From the NCBI GenBank assembly GCA_003220225.1, contig QHRU01000037.1, positions 1-64,000 of the forward strand: 64,000 nt of DNA. The letters are read 5' to 3'. This DNA is from Candidatus Rokuibacteriota bacterium. GTDB taxonomy: Bacteria; Methylomirabilota; Methylomirabilia; Rokubacteriales; CSP1-6. Numbering within the stretch: position 1 is the stretch's first letter; every line of letters begins with the position of its first letter. Under the pieces are notes generated by a model. The model ran no database searches, had not been told where the DNA came from, and saw nothing but the letters and a program-made list of their open reading frames with translations. Shown here piece after piece: positions 47,507 through 57,492 of the stretch. Both the position numbers and the translations under genes were made by a program.

Positions 47507-47534
47507 AATATATCAAGATTCCTTGATCAGTCAA
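47507..47534 (-). promoter_or_regulatory. arsR promoter TTGACT-16-TATATT with ArsR site ATCAA-N6-TTGAT in the spacer
   Basis: -10 47512-47507, -35 47534-47529, operator ATCAAgattccTTGAT at 47512-47527. Confidence 0.75.
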
Positions 47535-47569
47535 GCCCCGACTACACAGCCCCGACTACACTGGCGGCC

Positions 47570-48286
47570 ATGCAGGTCCTGATCGCCCGCGACGCCGACG
47601 AGCTGGCCGAGGTCGCCGCGGACCTCTTCAGGGAGCGTGTCCGCGCGCGGCCCGATCTCGCGATGGCCGTCCCGGCCGGCCGCACACCCCGGCGGATGTA
47701 CGCGCGCATGGCCGCGCTGCAGGCGCGTCACCCCGTGAACTATGCAAAGATGCGGATCTTCTCGGTCGACGAGCTGTGCCCGCCCGCGCCGGCCGACGGC
47801 TATTTCTGGCGGCAGGTGCGCGCGGAGTTCCTGGCGTGGGCCGGCGTGGACGCCGCGCGCTGCCGGCCCTTCGCGGTGGACGCGGCCGACCTCGAGGCCA
47901 TGTGCGCGGCGTACGAGACGGCGATCGCGGAGGCCGGTGGGCTCGACGTCGTCATGCTGGGGCTCGGGCCGAACGCGCACCTCGCCTCCAACGAGCCCGG
48001 CTGCGCCTTCGACCTCCGCACCCGTCCCGTGCGGCTGCTCGACGAGACCGTGCGCTACATCCTGAGCGACGACGTCATCCAGGGCCCGGTCTGCGACCGC
48101 GCGGTCACGCTCGGGCTGGCGACGATCATCGCCGCGCGGGAGGTCGTGGTGCTGGTCAGCGGCCAGGCCAAGCGTGAGCCGCTCGCCCGCGCCCTCGACG
48201 GCCCGGTGACGCCGGAGGTTCCCGCCTCGATTCTCCGCACGCACCCGCGCTGCCTCGTGATCGCGGACCGCGCCGCGCGTCCCTGA
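47570..48286 (+). CDS. Glucosamine-6-phosphate deaminase / 6-phosphogluconolactonase family (NagB-like)
   Basis: MRIFSVDELCPP...LDVVMLGLGPNAHLASNEPGCAF. Confidence 0.82.
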   Translation: MQVLIARDADELAEVAADLFRERVRARPDLAMAVPAGRTPRRMYARMAALQARHPVNYAKMRIFSVDELCPPAPADGYFWRQVRAEFLAWAGVDAARCRPFAVDAADLEAMCAAYETAIAEAGGLDVVMLGLGPNAHLASNEPGCAFDLRTRPVRLLDETVRYILSDDVIQGPVCDRAVTLGLATIIAAREVVVLVSGQAKREPLARALDGPVTPEVPASILRTHPRCLVIADRAARP

Positions 48287-48310
48287 CGCGCCGTCGCCCC
48301 TGGCCGGGTT

Positions 48311-48374
48311 ATCCACCGTCATCCACCGTCACCTATGGCTACCCACAGTCGCCTGTGGATGACGGTGGATGACA
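48311..48374. repeat. Inverted-repeat hairpin with internal 10-bp tandem (ATCCACCGTC x2) between convergent genes
   Basis: ATCCACCGTCATCCACCG ... TGTGGATGACGGTGGATGACA; nested CCACAG/CTGTGG. Confidence 0.7.
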
Positions 48375-48422
48375 GGGCGGGAAGTCTGCATTATCGCCGT
48401 TCCACCGTGCGAGGGCGCCGGG

Positions 48423-50300
48423 CTACTCGCCCGGCGGCTCCATCGGCAGCGGCAGCTGATCGGCGCCGGCGCCCGCCGCCGGCAGCGTGAAGCGCACGGT
48501 GGTCCCCTCGCCCTCGACGCTGTCGATCGTCAGCTCCCCGCCGTGCGCGAGCACGAGGTGCCTGACGATGGCGAGGCCGAGCCCGGTGCCGCCCAGGTCG
48601 CGCGGGCGCGCCTTGTCGACACGGTAGAAGCGCTCGGTGATCCGCGGCAGGTCGGCGCGCGGGATGCCGACGCCCGTGTCGCGCACGCGCACCTCCACAC
48701 CCTTGACGTCGGGCGGGCCGTCGAGCGGCCGCGCGCGCACGGTCACCCAGCCGCCCTCGGGTGTGTACTTCACCGCGTTGTCGAGGAGGTTGATGAGGAT
48801 CTGCGCGAGACGGTCGTGGTCGGCGTGCACGCCGAGGTCGGGCGGCTCGACGTCCGCGATGAGCCCGACACGGCCGGCCTCGGCCTTGGGCCGCACGATG
48901 TCGAGCACCGAGCCGAGCACGTCGCTGAGGCGCACCGGCCCTCGCCGCAGCGACACCTTGCCGAGCTCGATGTTGGAGAGGTCGGTGAGGTCGTTGAGCA
49001 GCCGGCCGAGCCGCTCCGTGTGACGGAAGGCGATCTCGAGGAACCGCCGCGCGTTGGCACGCTCCTCGAGCGCGCCGCCCAGCAGCGTCTCGAGATAGCC
49101 CTGGATGGCCGTGAGCGGCGTACGCAGCTCGTGGCTGACGTTGGCCACGAACTCCGTGCGCACGCGCTCGAGGCGGCGCAGCGCGGTGACGTCGTGGAGC
49201 ACCATGACCGCGCCGGCGTCGCCGGCGCCCAGCGGCAGCGGTACCGCGTTGATCTCCAGCATGCGCGCGACCGGGTGGCCCAGCCGCAGCTCGCGCCGTA
49301 ACGGCGCCTCCTGCCCCCCGGCGCGCGTCGCGCGGAACAGCTCGTGCAGCTCCGCGCTGCGGATCACCTCCGGCAGCGGCTTGCCCTCGCCGCGCCCCGG
49401 CCCCACCCCGAACATCGCCCGCGCGCGCTCGTTCATGAGCACGATGCCCTCGTGCCCGTCCACCGCGATCACGCCCTCCACCATGCCGTCCAGGATCGCC
49501 GTGGCCTTGGCGCGCTCCTCCTGCGCGTCGTCGATCTTCTCGCGCAGCCGCGCCATCATGACGTTGAGCGCGCGGCCCAGCGCGCCCAGCTCGTCCACCG
49601 AACGGACGGGGGCCCGCGCGCTGGACTCGCCCTCGCTCATACGCCGGGCGATCTCCTGCATCTCGACGATGGGACGCGTGACCCGGCCGGCGACGAAGAT
49701 GCCGATGCCGGCCGCCACCGCCAGCGCCAGCAGGCCGCCCGCGAGCATCACGCGGTGCAGCTCGGCGTACGAGGACGTCACGACGGACAGCGGCAGCGCC
49801 AGGCGCAGCACGCCGACCGTGCGCGCGCCGTCGCGCACCGGCACCGCGGCGTAGAGGAGCGGCGCGCCGACGGACGCGCTCGTGCGGAGGTCGCGGCCCA
49901 CGCCGCCGGCGAGCGCGGCGCGGACCTCGGGCCGGTCGCGGTGATTCTCCAGGCGCGGAAGCTCCGCGGCGGGCACCTCGGAGTCACCGAGCACGAGTCC
50001 GTCGAGCGCGATGAGGGTCACGCGCGCGCCCGGCGGCTCTGCCGCGCGCACCGTGAACGCCCGGACCGCCGCCGGCGACGCGGTCCGGACGAGGAGGGCA
50101 CGGGCGTCGTCGTGCAGGAGCCGGGCGGCGGTGATCAGCCGGGCCTCGAGCGCGTCCACGGCGAAGGCCTCCAGCGCGTGGTTCAGATAGACGCCGGCCG
50201 CGACCATGCTCAGCGCGACGAAGCCGACGAGCGTGAGGGTCAGCTTGACGGCGATGCGGCTGCGCACGAACGCCAGCGGCCCGGTCATCGGCGGCATCAT
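48423..50300 (-). CDS. phoR: PhoR-like sensor histidine kinase
   Basis: HAMP, PAS, HisKA (FVANVSHELRTPLTAIQGYLETLL), HATPase (NLLDNAVKYTPEGG...GGTGLGLAIVRHLV). Confidence 0.9.
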   Translation of the reverse strand: MMPPMTGPLAFVRSRIAVKLTLTLVGFVALSMVAAGVYLNHALEAFAVDALEARLITAARLLHDDARALLVRTASPAAVRAFTVRAAEPPGARVTLIALDGLVLGDSEVPAAELPRLENHRDRPEVRAALAGGVGRDLRTSASVGAPLLYAAVPVRDGARTVGVLRLALPLSVVTSSYAELHRVMLAGGLLALAVAAGIGIFVAGRVTRPIVEMQEIARRMSEGESSARAPVRSVDELGALGRALNVMMARLREKIDDAQEERAKATAILDGMVEGVIAVDGHEGIVLMNERARAMFGVGPGRGEGKPLPEVIRSAELHELFRATRAGGQEAPLRRELRLGHPVARMLEINAVPLPLGAGDAGAVMVLHDVTALRRLERVRTEFVANVSHELRTPLTAIQGYLETLLGGALEERANARRFLEIAFRHTERLGRLLNDLTDLSNIELGKVSLRRGPVRLSDVLGSVLDIVRPKAEAGRVGLIADVEPPDLGVHADHDRLAQILINLLDNAVKYTPEGGWVTVRARPLDGPPDVKGVEVRVRDTGVGIPRADLPRITERFYRVDKARPRDLGGTGLGLAIVRHLVLAHGGELTIDSVEGEGTTVRFTLPAAGAGADQLPLPMEPPGE

Positions 50301-50340
50301 AGCCCCTCGGGGGCCGCCGCGCGTGAGGCAATTGGTTAGG

Positions 50341-50374
50341 TTGACAATATTTTCGTGATTAGGTATACCTAATC
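50341..50374 (+). promoter_or_regulatory. Promoter TTGACA-17-TATACC overlapping 18-bp perfect palindrome GATTAGGTATACCTAATC (iron-box-like)
   Basis: -35 50341-50346, -10 50364-50369, palindrome 50357-50374, upstream of an iron/heme operon. Confidence 0.7.
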
Positions 50375-50405
50375 CCGCTTCCATTCCGCACCCCAGGAGG
50401 CCGCG

Positions 50406-50750
50406 ATGAGGCGGCTCGTGACGATGTCCCTGCTGCTGGCCGCGTGCTCGACGCTCGCCCTCCTTCCCATGGCCGACGCGCAGAGCAAGCCGGTCGAGAT
50501 TCCGATCACCGTCGAGAACCAGAAGTTCACCCCCGCGGAAGTGAAGGTCAAGGCGGGCCAGCCGTTCGCGCTCGTCGTGACGAACAAGGACGCGAAGGCC
50601 GCGGAGGTCGAGAGCAAGGAGCTCAGGTTCGAGAAGGTGGTGCCGCCCGGCAAGACGGTCAGCATCCGCGTCCGCGCGCTGAAGCCGGGGACGTACGTGT
50701 TCGTGGACGACTTCAACAAGTCGAACCAGGGCAAGATCGTCGCGGAGTAG
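50406..50750 (+). CDS. Cupredoxin-domain protein (EfeO-type N-terminal-like)
   Basis: VEIPITVENQKFTPAEVKVKAGQPFALVVTNKDAKAAEVESKELRFEKVVPPGKTVSIRVRALKPGTYVFVDDF; AGGAGG RBS. Confidence 0.85.
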   Translation: MRRLVTMSLLLAACSTLALLPMADAQSKPVEIPITVENQKFTPAEVKVKAGQPFALVVTNKDAKAAEVESKELRFEKVVPPGKTVSIRVRALKPGTYVFVDDFNKSNQGKIVAE

Positions 50751-50753
50751 CCC

Positions 50754-51614
50754 GTGGGCGCCACCTTCGTCGTCGTCCTGCGCGAAGGCTTCGAAGCCGC
50801 GCTCTTGCTCGGCATCGTCTACGCCTATCTCGCGCAGATCGGCCACCCGGAGAGCCGCCGCTACGTGACGCTGGGCGGCGCGCTGGCGGTGGCCGCGTCC
50901 ATCGTCATGGGCGTTGCCGTCAGCCTGCTGAGCGGCCCGCTCGCGGACGTCGGCCCCGACGTCATCGCCCTCGTGGTGATCTTCGGCGCCGTCGCGCTGC
51001 TCACGTGGCACGGCTGGTGGATGGGATGGCACGCGCGCGAGCTGCGCGGCGCCCTCCAGCGCCGCGTCGACGCGGCCCACGCCTCGCACCAACTCTGGAT
51101 GGTGGGGCTCATCGCCTTCACCGGCGTCTTCCGCGAAGGCGCCGAGACCGTCTTGTTCCTGTGGGGCCTGATGACGCAGATCGAAGACTTGACGGGCTGG
51201 GCCGCGCTCGCCGGCGCGGCCGGCGGACTGCTCGGCGCGGTCGGGCTCGGCTGGCTCGTCTTCCAGGGCGGCCGGCGGCTCAGCGTGCTCCGCTTCTTCG
51301 GCGTCACGTCGTTCCTCATCATGTTCCTCGCCGCCGGGCTCTTCAGCGCGGGGGTCGGGCGGCTGCAGGGCCTCGGGTTCCTGCCGGGGGGCGATCCGCT
51401 GTGGGACACCTCCTGGCTGCTCGATGACCATGGCAATGCGGGCGGATTCCTCGCGGGGCTGATCGGCTACCGCGCGCGGCCGAGCGTGCTGGAAGTGGTC
51501 GCCTACGTCGTGTATCTCGCGGGCGCGGGCATGCTGTTCTTCCCGAGCGTGTTCCGGCCCGGCACGCGGCGCAACGGCGACGTCACCGAGCCCGCGCAGA
51601 CGAGCCGGGTGTGA
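50754..51614 (+). CDS. FTR1 family iron permease
   Basis: ATFVVVLREGFEAALLLGIVYAYL...TGVFREGAETVLFLWGLM; REGxE motifs; GTG start. Confidence 0.93.
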   Translation: MGATFVVVLREGFEAALLLGIVYAYLAQIGHPESRRYVTLGGALAVAASIVMGVAVSLLSGPLADVGPDVIALVVIFGAVALLTWHGWWMGWHARELRGALQRRVDAAHASHQLWMVGLIAFTGVFREGAETVLFLWGLMTQIEDLTGWAALAGAAGGLLGAVGLGWLVFQGGRRLSVLRFFGVTSFLIMFLAAGLFSAGVGRLQGLGFLPGGDPLWDTSWLLDDHGNAGGFLAGLIGYRARPSVLEVVAYVVYLAGAGMLFFPSVFRPGTRRNGDVTEPAQTSRV

Positions 51615-51775
51615 GCGGGTCCGCGGACGCGCGCGGCGCGGCGCCCGCGCCGCGGGCTCCCGTCGTCCGGACGGAAGACCTGTTCGGCACCCGGCGCGAG
51701 ATCATCATCAAGCACGGCGAGGAGGAGTACCGGCTCCGCATCACGCGGACCGACAAGCTCATCCTGACGAAGTAA
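51611..51775 (+). CDS. hemP: HemP/HmuP family small hemin uptake protein
   Basis: VSGSADARGAAPAPRAPVVRTEDLFGTRREIIIKHGEEEYRLRITRTDKLILTK; GTG overlaps FTR1 stop; absent from the supplied ORF track. Confidence 0.85.
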   Translation: MSGSADARGAAPAPRAPVVRTEDLFGTRREIIIKHGEEEYRLRITRTDKLILTK

Positions 51776-51851
51776 CCGAGCCAGCCAGCCGAGGGCGCGG
51801 ATGCGCCCGGCGCCAGCCAGCCACCCAACACACGCAGGCTGGAGAATCCCG

Positions 51852-52634
51852 ATGAAGCGGTTCACCCTGGTGTTGCTCGCCCTGTCCGTCGTCCTCGTCG
51901 TGCGCCCGGCGCGGGCGCAAGACGGCATCCAGAACGTCGCCTTCTTCTACCCGCTGCGCACGCGCCGTCCCGTCATCGAGCGCGAGCTCGAGGTACGCGT
52001 CGAGCACGCCAAGACCGCCGACGGCCGCGTCACCGAGGCGGCGGCGGCCGTCGAGCTGCCGATCCTGCCGCGCTGGCAGGTCGAGGTCGAAGTGCCACTG
52101 ATATTCCGGGAGCCGCGGGAGGGCGCCGCCCAGGGCGGCGTCGGCGACCTCCGCGTCGAAAACAAAGTCATGGTGTGGCAGTCGCTCGACTGGCTGTCGC
52201 AGATCGCGGTCGGGGTCGAGAGCCGCCTGCCGACGGGCTCCGAGCGGCGAGGACTGGGGGGCGAGGCCGCCGTGGAGCCGTTCGTCACCGGCGGCATCGC
52301 GCTGGGGGACTTCGATCTGCTCGCCTCGGTCGCCTACGAGTTCAACGTCAACGCGCACGTGCCGGGTCCGAACGAGCAGGAGCTGAGCGCATCGGCGGCC
52401 GCGGCGTGGCGGATCACCCGCCGCTTCGCGCCGCTGGTGGAGCTGGTCACGGTCACCCGCACGCGTGCGCCGCAGGAGGACGAGCTCCGCGGCAAGACCC
52501 GGGTGAGCATCGTCCCCGGTTTCAATGCCAGGCTCCTGCCCGGCACGACACTGCGGCTCGGGATCGAGTTGCCGCTGACCCGCGCGCGGACCGCGGACTA
52601 CACGCTGCTGGGCGGGTTCGTGAAGGAGTTCTAG
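51852..52634 (+). CDS. Putative outer-membrane beta-barrel protein
   Basis: Signal peptide MKRFTLVLLALSVVLVVRPARAQ; alternating beta-strand pattern, terminal Phe. Confidence 0.6.
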   Translation: MKRFTLVLLALSVVLVVRPARAQDGIQNVAFFYPLRTRRPVIERELEVRVEHAKTADGRVTEAAAAVELPILPRWQVEVEVPLIFREPREGAAQGGVGDLRVENKVMVWQSLDWLSQIAVGVESRLPTGSERRGLGGEAAVEPFVTGGIALGDFDLLASVAYEFNVNAHVPGPNEQELSASAAAAWRITRRFAPLVELVTVTRTRAPQEDELRGKTRVSIVPGFNARLLPGTTLRLGIELPLTRARTADYTLLGGFVKEF

Positions 52635-52936
52635 GGACCCTGCAGCGCGTCGGGCCGCGGCGGCGGCGGGGCGATGCGGCCGCCCTCGGGCGTGTGGATG
52701 ACCCAGTGGCCCGGCTCGAACACGCCCTGGGGCGCGCCGGGCGCCGGAACCCAGCGATCGGGCACCCACACCGTGTCGTTGCGCGGCGCCTCGCGCACCG
52801 GCGGCGACGGCACCCCGCGCATCGAGGAGGAGTTCATCTGGTCCACCGCGCGCTGGGTCGTGGTGGGGCCGAGCGGCACCGCCATCGCGCCGCCCGCGAG
52901 CAGCCCGGCGAGGCATCGAGCCCAGCGACGTCTCAT
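52631..52936 (-). CDS. Small secreted hypothetical protein
   Basis: MRRRWARCLAGLLAGGAMAVPLG...VWVPDRWVPAPGAPQGVFEPGHWVIHTPEGGRIAPPPPRPD; YXWXPGHW-like repeats. Confidence 0.55.
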   Translation of the reverse strand: MRRRWARCLAGLLAGGAMAVPLGPTTTQRAVDQMNSSSMRGVPSPPVREAPRNDTVWVPDRWVPAPGAPQGVFEPGHWVIHTPEGGRIAPPPPRPDALQGP

Positions 52937-52968
52937 ACTTGTTAGAGTATCCCTCCGGCGCCGGGGTT

Positions 52969-53655
52969 TCACTCCGACTCGAAGCGGTACCCGACGCTCT
53001 TCACCGTCGCGATGCGCCGGCCGGCGGCGCCGAGCTTGGCGCGCAATCGGCGCACGTGCACGTCGACGGTGCGCGACTCGATCTCGTCGGCGCGCGCGTA
53101 GCCCCAGACGCGGTTCAACAAGAACTCGCGCGAGAGCACGCGCCCCGCGGACCCCATCAGGGCGTGCAGCAGGTCGAACTCCTTCGGCGTGAGCTCCACG
53201 GTGACGCCGGCGACCGTCACGCGGTGGCGCCCGGGATCGAGGGCGACGTCGCCGCCCGCGAGCGCGCGCCCCGGGTCGGCCGGCCGCGCGCGGCGCAGCA
53301 CGGCGCGCACGCGCGCCAGCAGCTCCTTGGGCGAGAACGGCTTGGCGACGTAGTCGTCGGCGCCCAGCTCGAGGCCGACCACGCGGTCGACCTCGTCGGC
53401 CTTCGCCGTCAGCATGATGATCGGCACGGCGGCCCACGCCGGCTCGGCGCGCACGCGCCGCGTCACCTCGAGGCCGTCGATCCCGGGCAGCATGAGGTCG
53501 AGCACGATGAGATCGGGCGCCGCCGCGCGCAGCCGCGTGAGCGCCTCGGTGCCGTCGGCGGCGGTGCGGCAGCGGAAGCCGTCCTGGGTGAGGTGATGGA
53601 CGATCAGGGCCCGGATGTCGGGCTCGTCTTCGACGACGAGGACTTCCGGCGCCAT
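52969..53655 (-). CDS. PhoB-like response regulator (paralogue 2)
   Basis: MAPEVLVVEDEPDIRALIVHHLTQDGFRCRTAADG...SRTVDVHVRRLRAKLG...SVGYRFESE. Confidence 0.9.
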   Translation of the reverse strand: MAPEVLVVEDEPDIRALIVHHLTQDGFRCRTAADGTEALTRLRAAAPDLIVLDLMLPGIDGLEVTRRVRAEPAWAAVPIIMLTAKADEVDRVVGLELGADDYVAKPFSPKELLARVRAVLRRARPADPGRALAGGDVALDPGRHRVTVAGVTVELTPKEFDLLHALMGSAGRVLSREFLLNRVWGYARADEIESRTVDVHVRRLRAKLGAAGRRIATVKSVGYRFESE

Positions 53656-53668
53656 CGCGCCGCGCCCG

Positions 53669-54661
53669 TCAGCTCTGCAGCAGGCGCAGCACCCACCACG
53701 TGAGGGCCGCGACCGCGGCCGAGGCGGGGATGGTCACGATCCACGCGGTGATGATGCGTCCCGCCACGCCCCAGCGCACGGCCGAGAAGCGCTGGGTGGC
53801 GCCCACGCCCATGATCGAGCCTGTGATGGTGTGTGTCGTGCTCACGGGAATGCCGCCGATCGCGGTGCCGATCAGCGTGATGGCGCCGGCCGTCTCGGCG
53901 CAGAAGCCGCCGACGGGCCGCAGCTTGGTGATGCGCATGCCCATCGTCTTCACGATACGCCAGCCGCCGGCCATGGTGCCGAGCCCCATCGCCGCGTGCG
54001 CGGAGAGCACGACCCAGAACGGCACGTAAAACTCGCGCCCGAGGTGCCCGGTGGTGAACAGGAGCACGGCGATGATGCCCATCGTCTTCTGCGCGTCGTT
54101 GGTGCCGTGGCCGAGGCTGTAGGCGGCCGCCGAGAGGAGCTGCCCGCGGCGGAAGACCTTGTCGACGCGGCCCGGTGTCGCGTTCTTGAAGATGTTGATC
54201 GTGATCACCATCAGCACGAAGCCCCCCGTCATGCCGATGAGCGGCGCCATGACCATGAAGACGCCGATCTTGATGAGCCCGGCCGGCACGAGCGAGCCGA
54301 AGCCGGCCTTGATCACCGCGGCGCCGGCGAAGCCGCCGATGAGCGCGTGCGACGACGACGTCGGCAGACCCCAGTACCAGGTGATCAGGTCCCAGACGAT
54401 GGCGCCGGCGAGGCCCGCGAGGAGCACCCACTGATCGATCACGACCGGCTCCACCACGCCCTTGCCCACCGTCGTCGCGACCTGCACGCCGAAGCCGAAG
54501 GCCGCCACGAAGTTGAAGAAGGCCGCCCACACCACGGCCTGCAGCGGCGTCAGCACGCGCGTGGAGACGACGGTGGCGATCGAGTTGGCGGCGTCGTGGA
54601 AGCCGTTGATGAAGTCGAAGAGCAGGGCGACGATGACGATGAAGACGACGAGGGTGAGCAT
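53669..54661 (-). CDS. Inorganic phosphate transporter, PiT family
   Basis: FDFINGFHDAANSIATVVSTRVLTP...SLGHGTNDAQKTMGIIAVLL. Confidence 0.94.
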   Translation of the reverse strand: MLTLVVFIVIVALLFDFINGFHDAANSIATVVSTRVLTPLQAVVWAAFFNFVAAFGFGVQVATTVGKGVVEPVVIDQWVLLAGLAGAIVWDLITWYWGLPTSSSHALIGGFAGAAVIKAGFGSLVPAGLIKIGVFMVMAPLIGMTGGFVLMVITINIFKNATPGRVDKVFRRGQLLSAAAYSLGHGTNDAQKTMGIIAVLLFTTGHLGREFYVPFWVVLSAHAAMGLGTMAGGWRIVKTMGMRITKLRPVGGFCAETAGAITLIGTAIGGIPVSTTHTITGSIMGVGATQRFSAVRWGVAGRIITAWIVTIPASAAVAALTWWVLRLLQS

Positions 54662-54677
54662 GCGGGCGGGCCGGGGC

Positions 54678-55295
<618 letters not shown>

Positions 55296-55355
55296 GGGAA
55301 CACCCCGGAGTGTAATCGAAACGTCACGATCGCGCCACCGGTCGTCGGCCCCGGC

Positions 55356-56225
55356 TCACGGCTTGCGCAGCGCCAGCGGTGGCCGGCCGAGCACGCGGCG
55401 TCGGGCCGCCGCCCAGACGCCGTCGAGCGTCCGCGCCAGCGCGGGCGCGTCGGCGGCGAGACAGCGCACGAGCGCGCCCCGCCGCGGCAGGAGCCCGGCG
55501 CCGACCTCCGCGTCGTCGCCGCCCAGCGCGGTGACGTCGTCCACGAACGCGGCGAGGCCCGCGTCGGCGATCACCGCCACCGTCGCCACGTAGGGCCGGC
55601 CCTCGGCCGATCCGAGGCCGGGCCCGGGCGCGCCGTCGCGGAGCACGAGCCGGTCGTGCAGCAGCCAGCCGCGCGCGTCGCGGAGGCTGAGGGCGCTGTC
55701 GAGCAGCGCGAAGCGCCACGCCTCACCGCGCGCCACGCGCCCGGCCGCGAACGCGTCCACCAGCACGAGGGCGGCGCCCTCGGGCACCTCCGCCTCGACG
55801 CGCTGGCGGAGCGCGGCGCCAGCGAACGGGATCGTGTGGTCGGGCACCCACTCCAGTCGCGCCCCGGGCGCCAGCGTCAAGCGCACCGCCTGCTCGGCGG
55901 GGCCGACGGCCGTGCGATAGACCTTCGTCGCCGACGGCGTCGTGAGGCAGGCGTGAGCGCCGGCGCCGACGGCGACGTCGACGACGAGGCGGTCGCCGCC
56001 GACGAGCCCGCCCGTCGGGTTGAGGATGGACACGATCGCCGCCGCGTCGTCGAGCGCGAGCGGCGCCAGCACTTGAAGGGGCAGCCGCCAGCGGCAGCCG
56101 GCGAGCACGCTGCGGTCGCCGCGCCGCTCGAAGCGCAGCGCGAGCGCGCCGTCGCGCCCGACCCGAGAGGCGGTCGTCGCCGGCGTCAGGCCGGCACCGC
56201 GAGCAGCAGATCCTTGCGGAGCCAT
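55356..56225 (-). CDS. ureD: Urease accessory protein UreD
   Basis: [38 protein letters not shown]. Confidence 0.93.
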   Translation of the reverse strand: MAPQGSAARGAGLTPATTASRVGRDGALALRFERRGDRSVLAGCRWRLPLQVLAPLALDDAAAIVSILNPTGGLVGGDRLVVDVAVGAGAHACLTTPSATKVYRTAVGPAEQAVRLTLAPGARLEWVPDHTIPFAGAALRQRVEAEVPEGAALVLVDAFAAGRVARGEAWRFALLDSALSLRDARGWLLHDRLVLRDGAPGPGLGSAEGRPYVATVAVIADAGLAAFVDDVTALGGDDAEVGAGLLPRRGALVRCLAADAPALARTLDGVWAAARRRVLGRPPLALRKP

Positions 56226-56806
56226 GCCACGATCGCGTCGACGCCGTCACCCGTGCGGAGGTTCGTGAACACGAACGGCCGCGCGCCGCGCTGCTGCCTC
56301 GCGTCGCGCTCCATCACGCCGAGGTCGGCGCCCACGTGGGGCGCGAGGTCGATCTTGTTGATGACGAGCAGGTCCGAGCGCGTGATGCCCGGTCCACCCT
56401 TGCGCGGGATCTTCTCGCCCCCGGCGACGTCGATCACGTAGATCGTCGCGTCCACCAGCTCCGGGCTGAACGTCGCGGCCAGATTATCGCCGCCGCTCTC
56501 GATGAGGAGCAGATCCAATCCGGGAAAGCGCTCGAGCAAGCCGTGCACGGCCTCGAGGTTCACGGAGGCGTCTTCGCGGATGGCCGTGTGCGGGCAGCCG
56601 CCCGTCTCCACGCCGACGACGCGCTCGGGCACGAGCGCCCCGCGGCGCACGAGGAACTCGGCATCCTCCTTCGTGTAGATGTCGTTGGTGATCACCGCCA
56701 TGTCGAGCGCGTCGCGCAGGCGAAGGCACAGCGCCTCCGTGAGCGCCGTCTTGCCGGAGCCGACGGGACCGCCGATGCCGATCTTGAGTGGACGGGGGAT
56801 GATCAT
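56186..56806 (-). CDS. ureG: Urease accessory GTPase UreG
   Basis: [25 protein letters not shown]...[19 protein letters not shown]...[20 protein letters not shown]. Confidence 0.97.
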   Translation of the reverse strand: MIIPRPLKIGIGGPVGSGKTALTEALCLRLRDALDMAVITNDIYTKEDAEFLVRRGALVPERVVGVETGGCPHTAIREDASVNLEAVHGLLERFPGLDLLLIESGGDNLAATFSPELVDATIYVIDVAGGEKIPRKGGPGITRSDLLVINKIDLAPHVGADLGVMERDARQQRGARPFVFTNLRTGDGVDAIVAWLRKDLLLAVPA

Positions 56807-57492
56807 GACCGGAACAACCTCAGGTCGAGCCTCGCGTGGCGCAGGCCGGCGAGCTCGAGGGCGGGAGTGAACGTCCACATGTCCTCGGCCGTCGCGCGCG
56901 CGGCCTCCGCGGCGAGCCGCGCGATGCGCGGGCGCGCGCCCGCGAGCACGCGCTGGCCGTCGAGCTGGCCGAGCGTGAGCAGTCGCAACCCGGCGCCGAC
57001 GAGCAGCGCCGCCGTCGAGTAGAGATAGGCAGCGGCCGCCGTCTCGCCGCCGGCGCCGAACCGCCCGGCGGCGGCGCCGAACGCCGCGGCGTGATGGCCG
57101 GGCGCGAGCCTCTCGTCGATCGCGCGCGCGACTCCCGTCAAGAACGCGTCGTCGCCGAGCGCGGCGGCGACACGCGCCGTCTGCCGGCCCATCTGGCGGC
57201 TCGCCGCGCGGAATTCCGGCACTGCCTTCATCGCGTCCACGCGCGCGTCGAGCTCGCACCACGCGGCGAGGTCGCCGGCCGTCGCCAACCGCGTGGCGAT
57301 GGCGACGGCCACGGCGTCGCCCGGGCCCGCCGCGCCCTCCAGGTGCGCGGTCACGAAGGCCTCCAGCCCCGCGCGGTCCCTCACGCGCCCCTCCTGAGCG
57401 TAGGTTTCCAGGCCGAAGGAATGGGCGAAGCCGCCCGCCGGGAAGAGCCCGTCGCCCAGCTGGAGCAGCGCCAGCAGCGCGTCAGTGGTCAT
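56803..57492 (-). CDS. ureF: Urease accessory protein UreF
   Basis: [30 protein letters not shown]. Confidence 0.94.
   Translation of the reverse strand: MTTDALLALLQLGDGLFPAGGFAHSFGLETYAQEGRVRDRAGLEAFVTAHLEGAAGPGDAVAVAIATRLATAGDLAAWCELDARVDAMKAVPEFRAASRQMGRQTARVAAALGDDAFLTGVARAIDERLAPGHHAAAFGAAAGRFGAGGETAAAAYLYSTAALLVGAGLRLLTLGQLDGQRVLAGARPRIARLAAEAARATAEDMWTFTPALELAGLRHARLDLRLFRS

Noticed and set aside
50301-51431. N-terminal extension of the phoR ORF (48423..51431, 1002 aa)
   Set aside because: The extension is antisense to cupredoxin/FTR1; the true start is near 50300.
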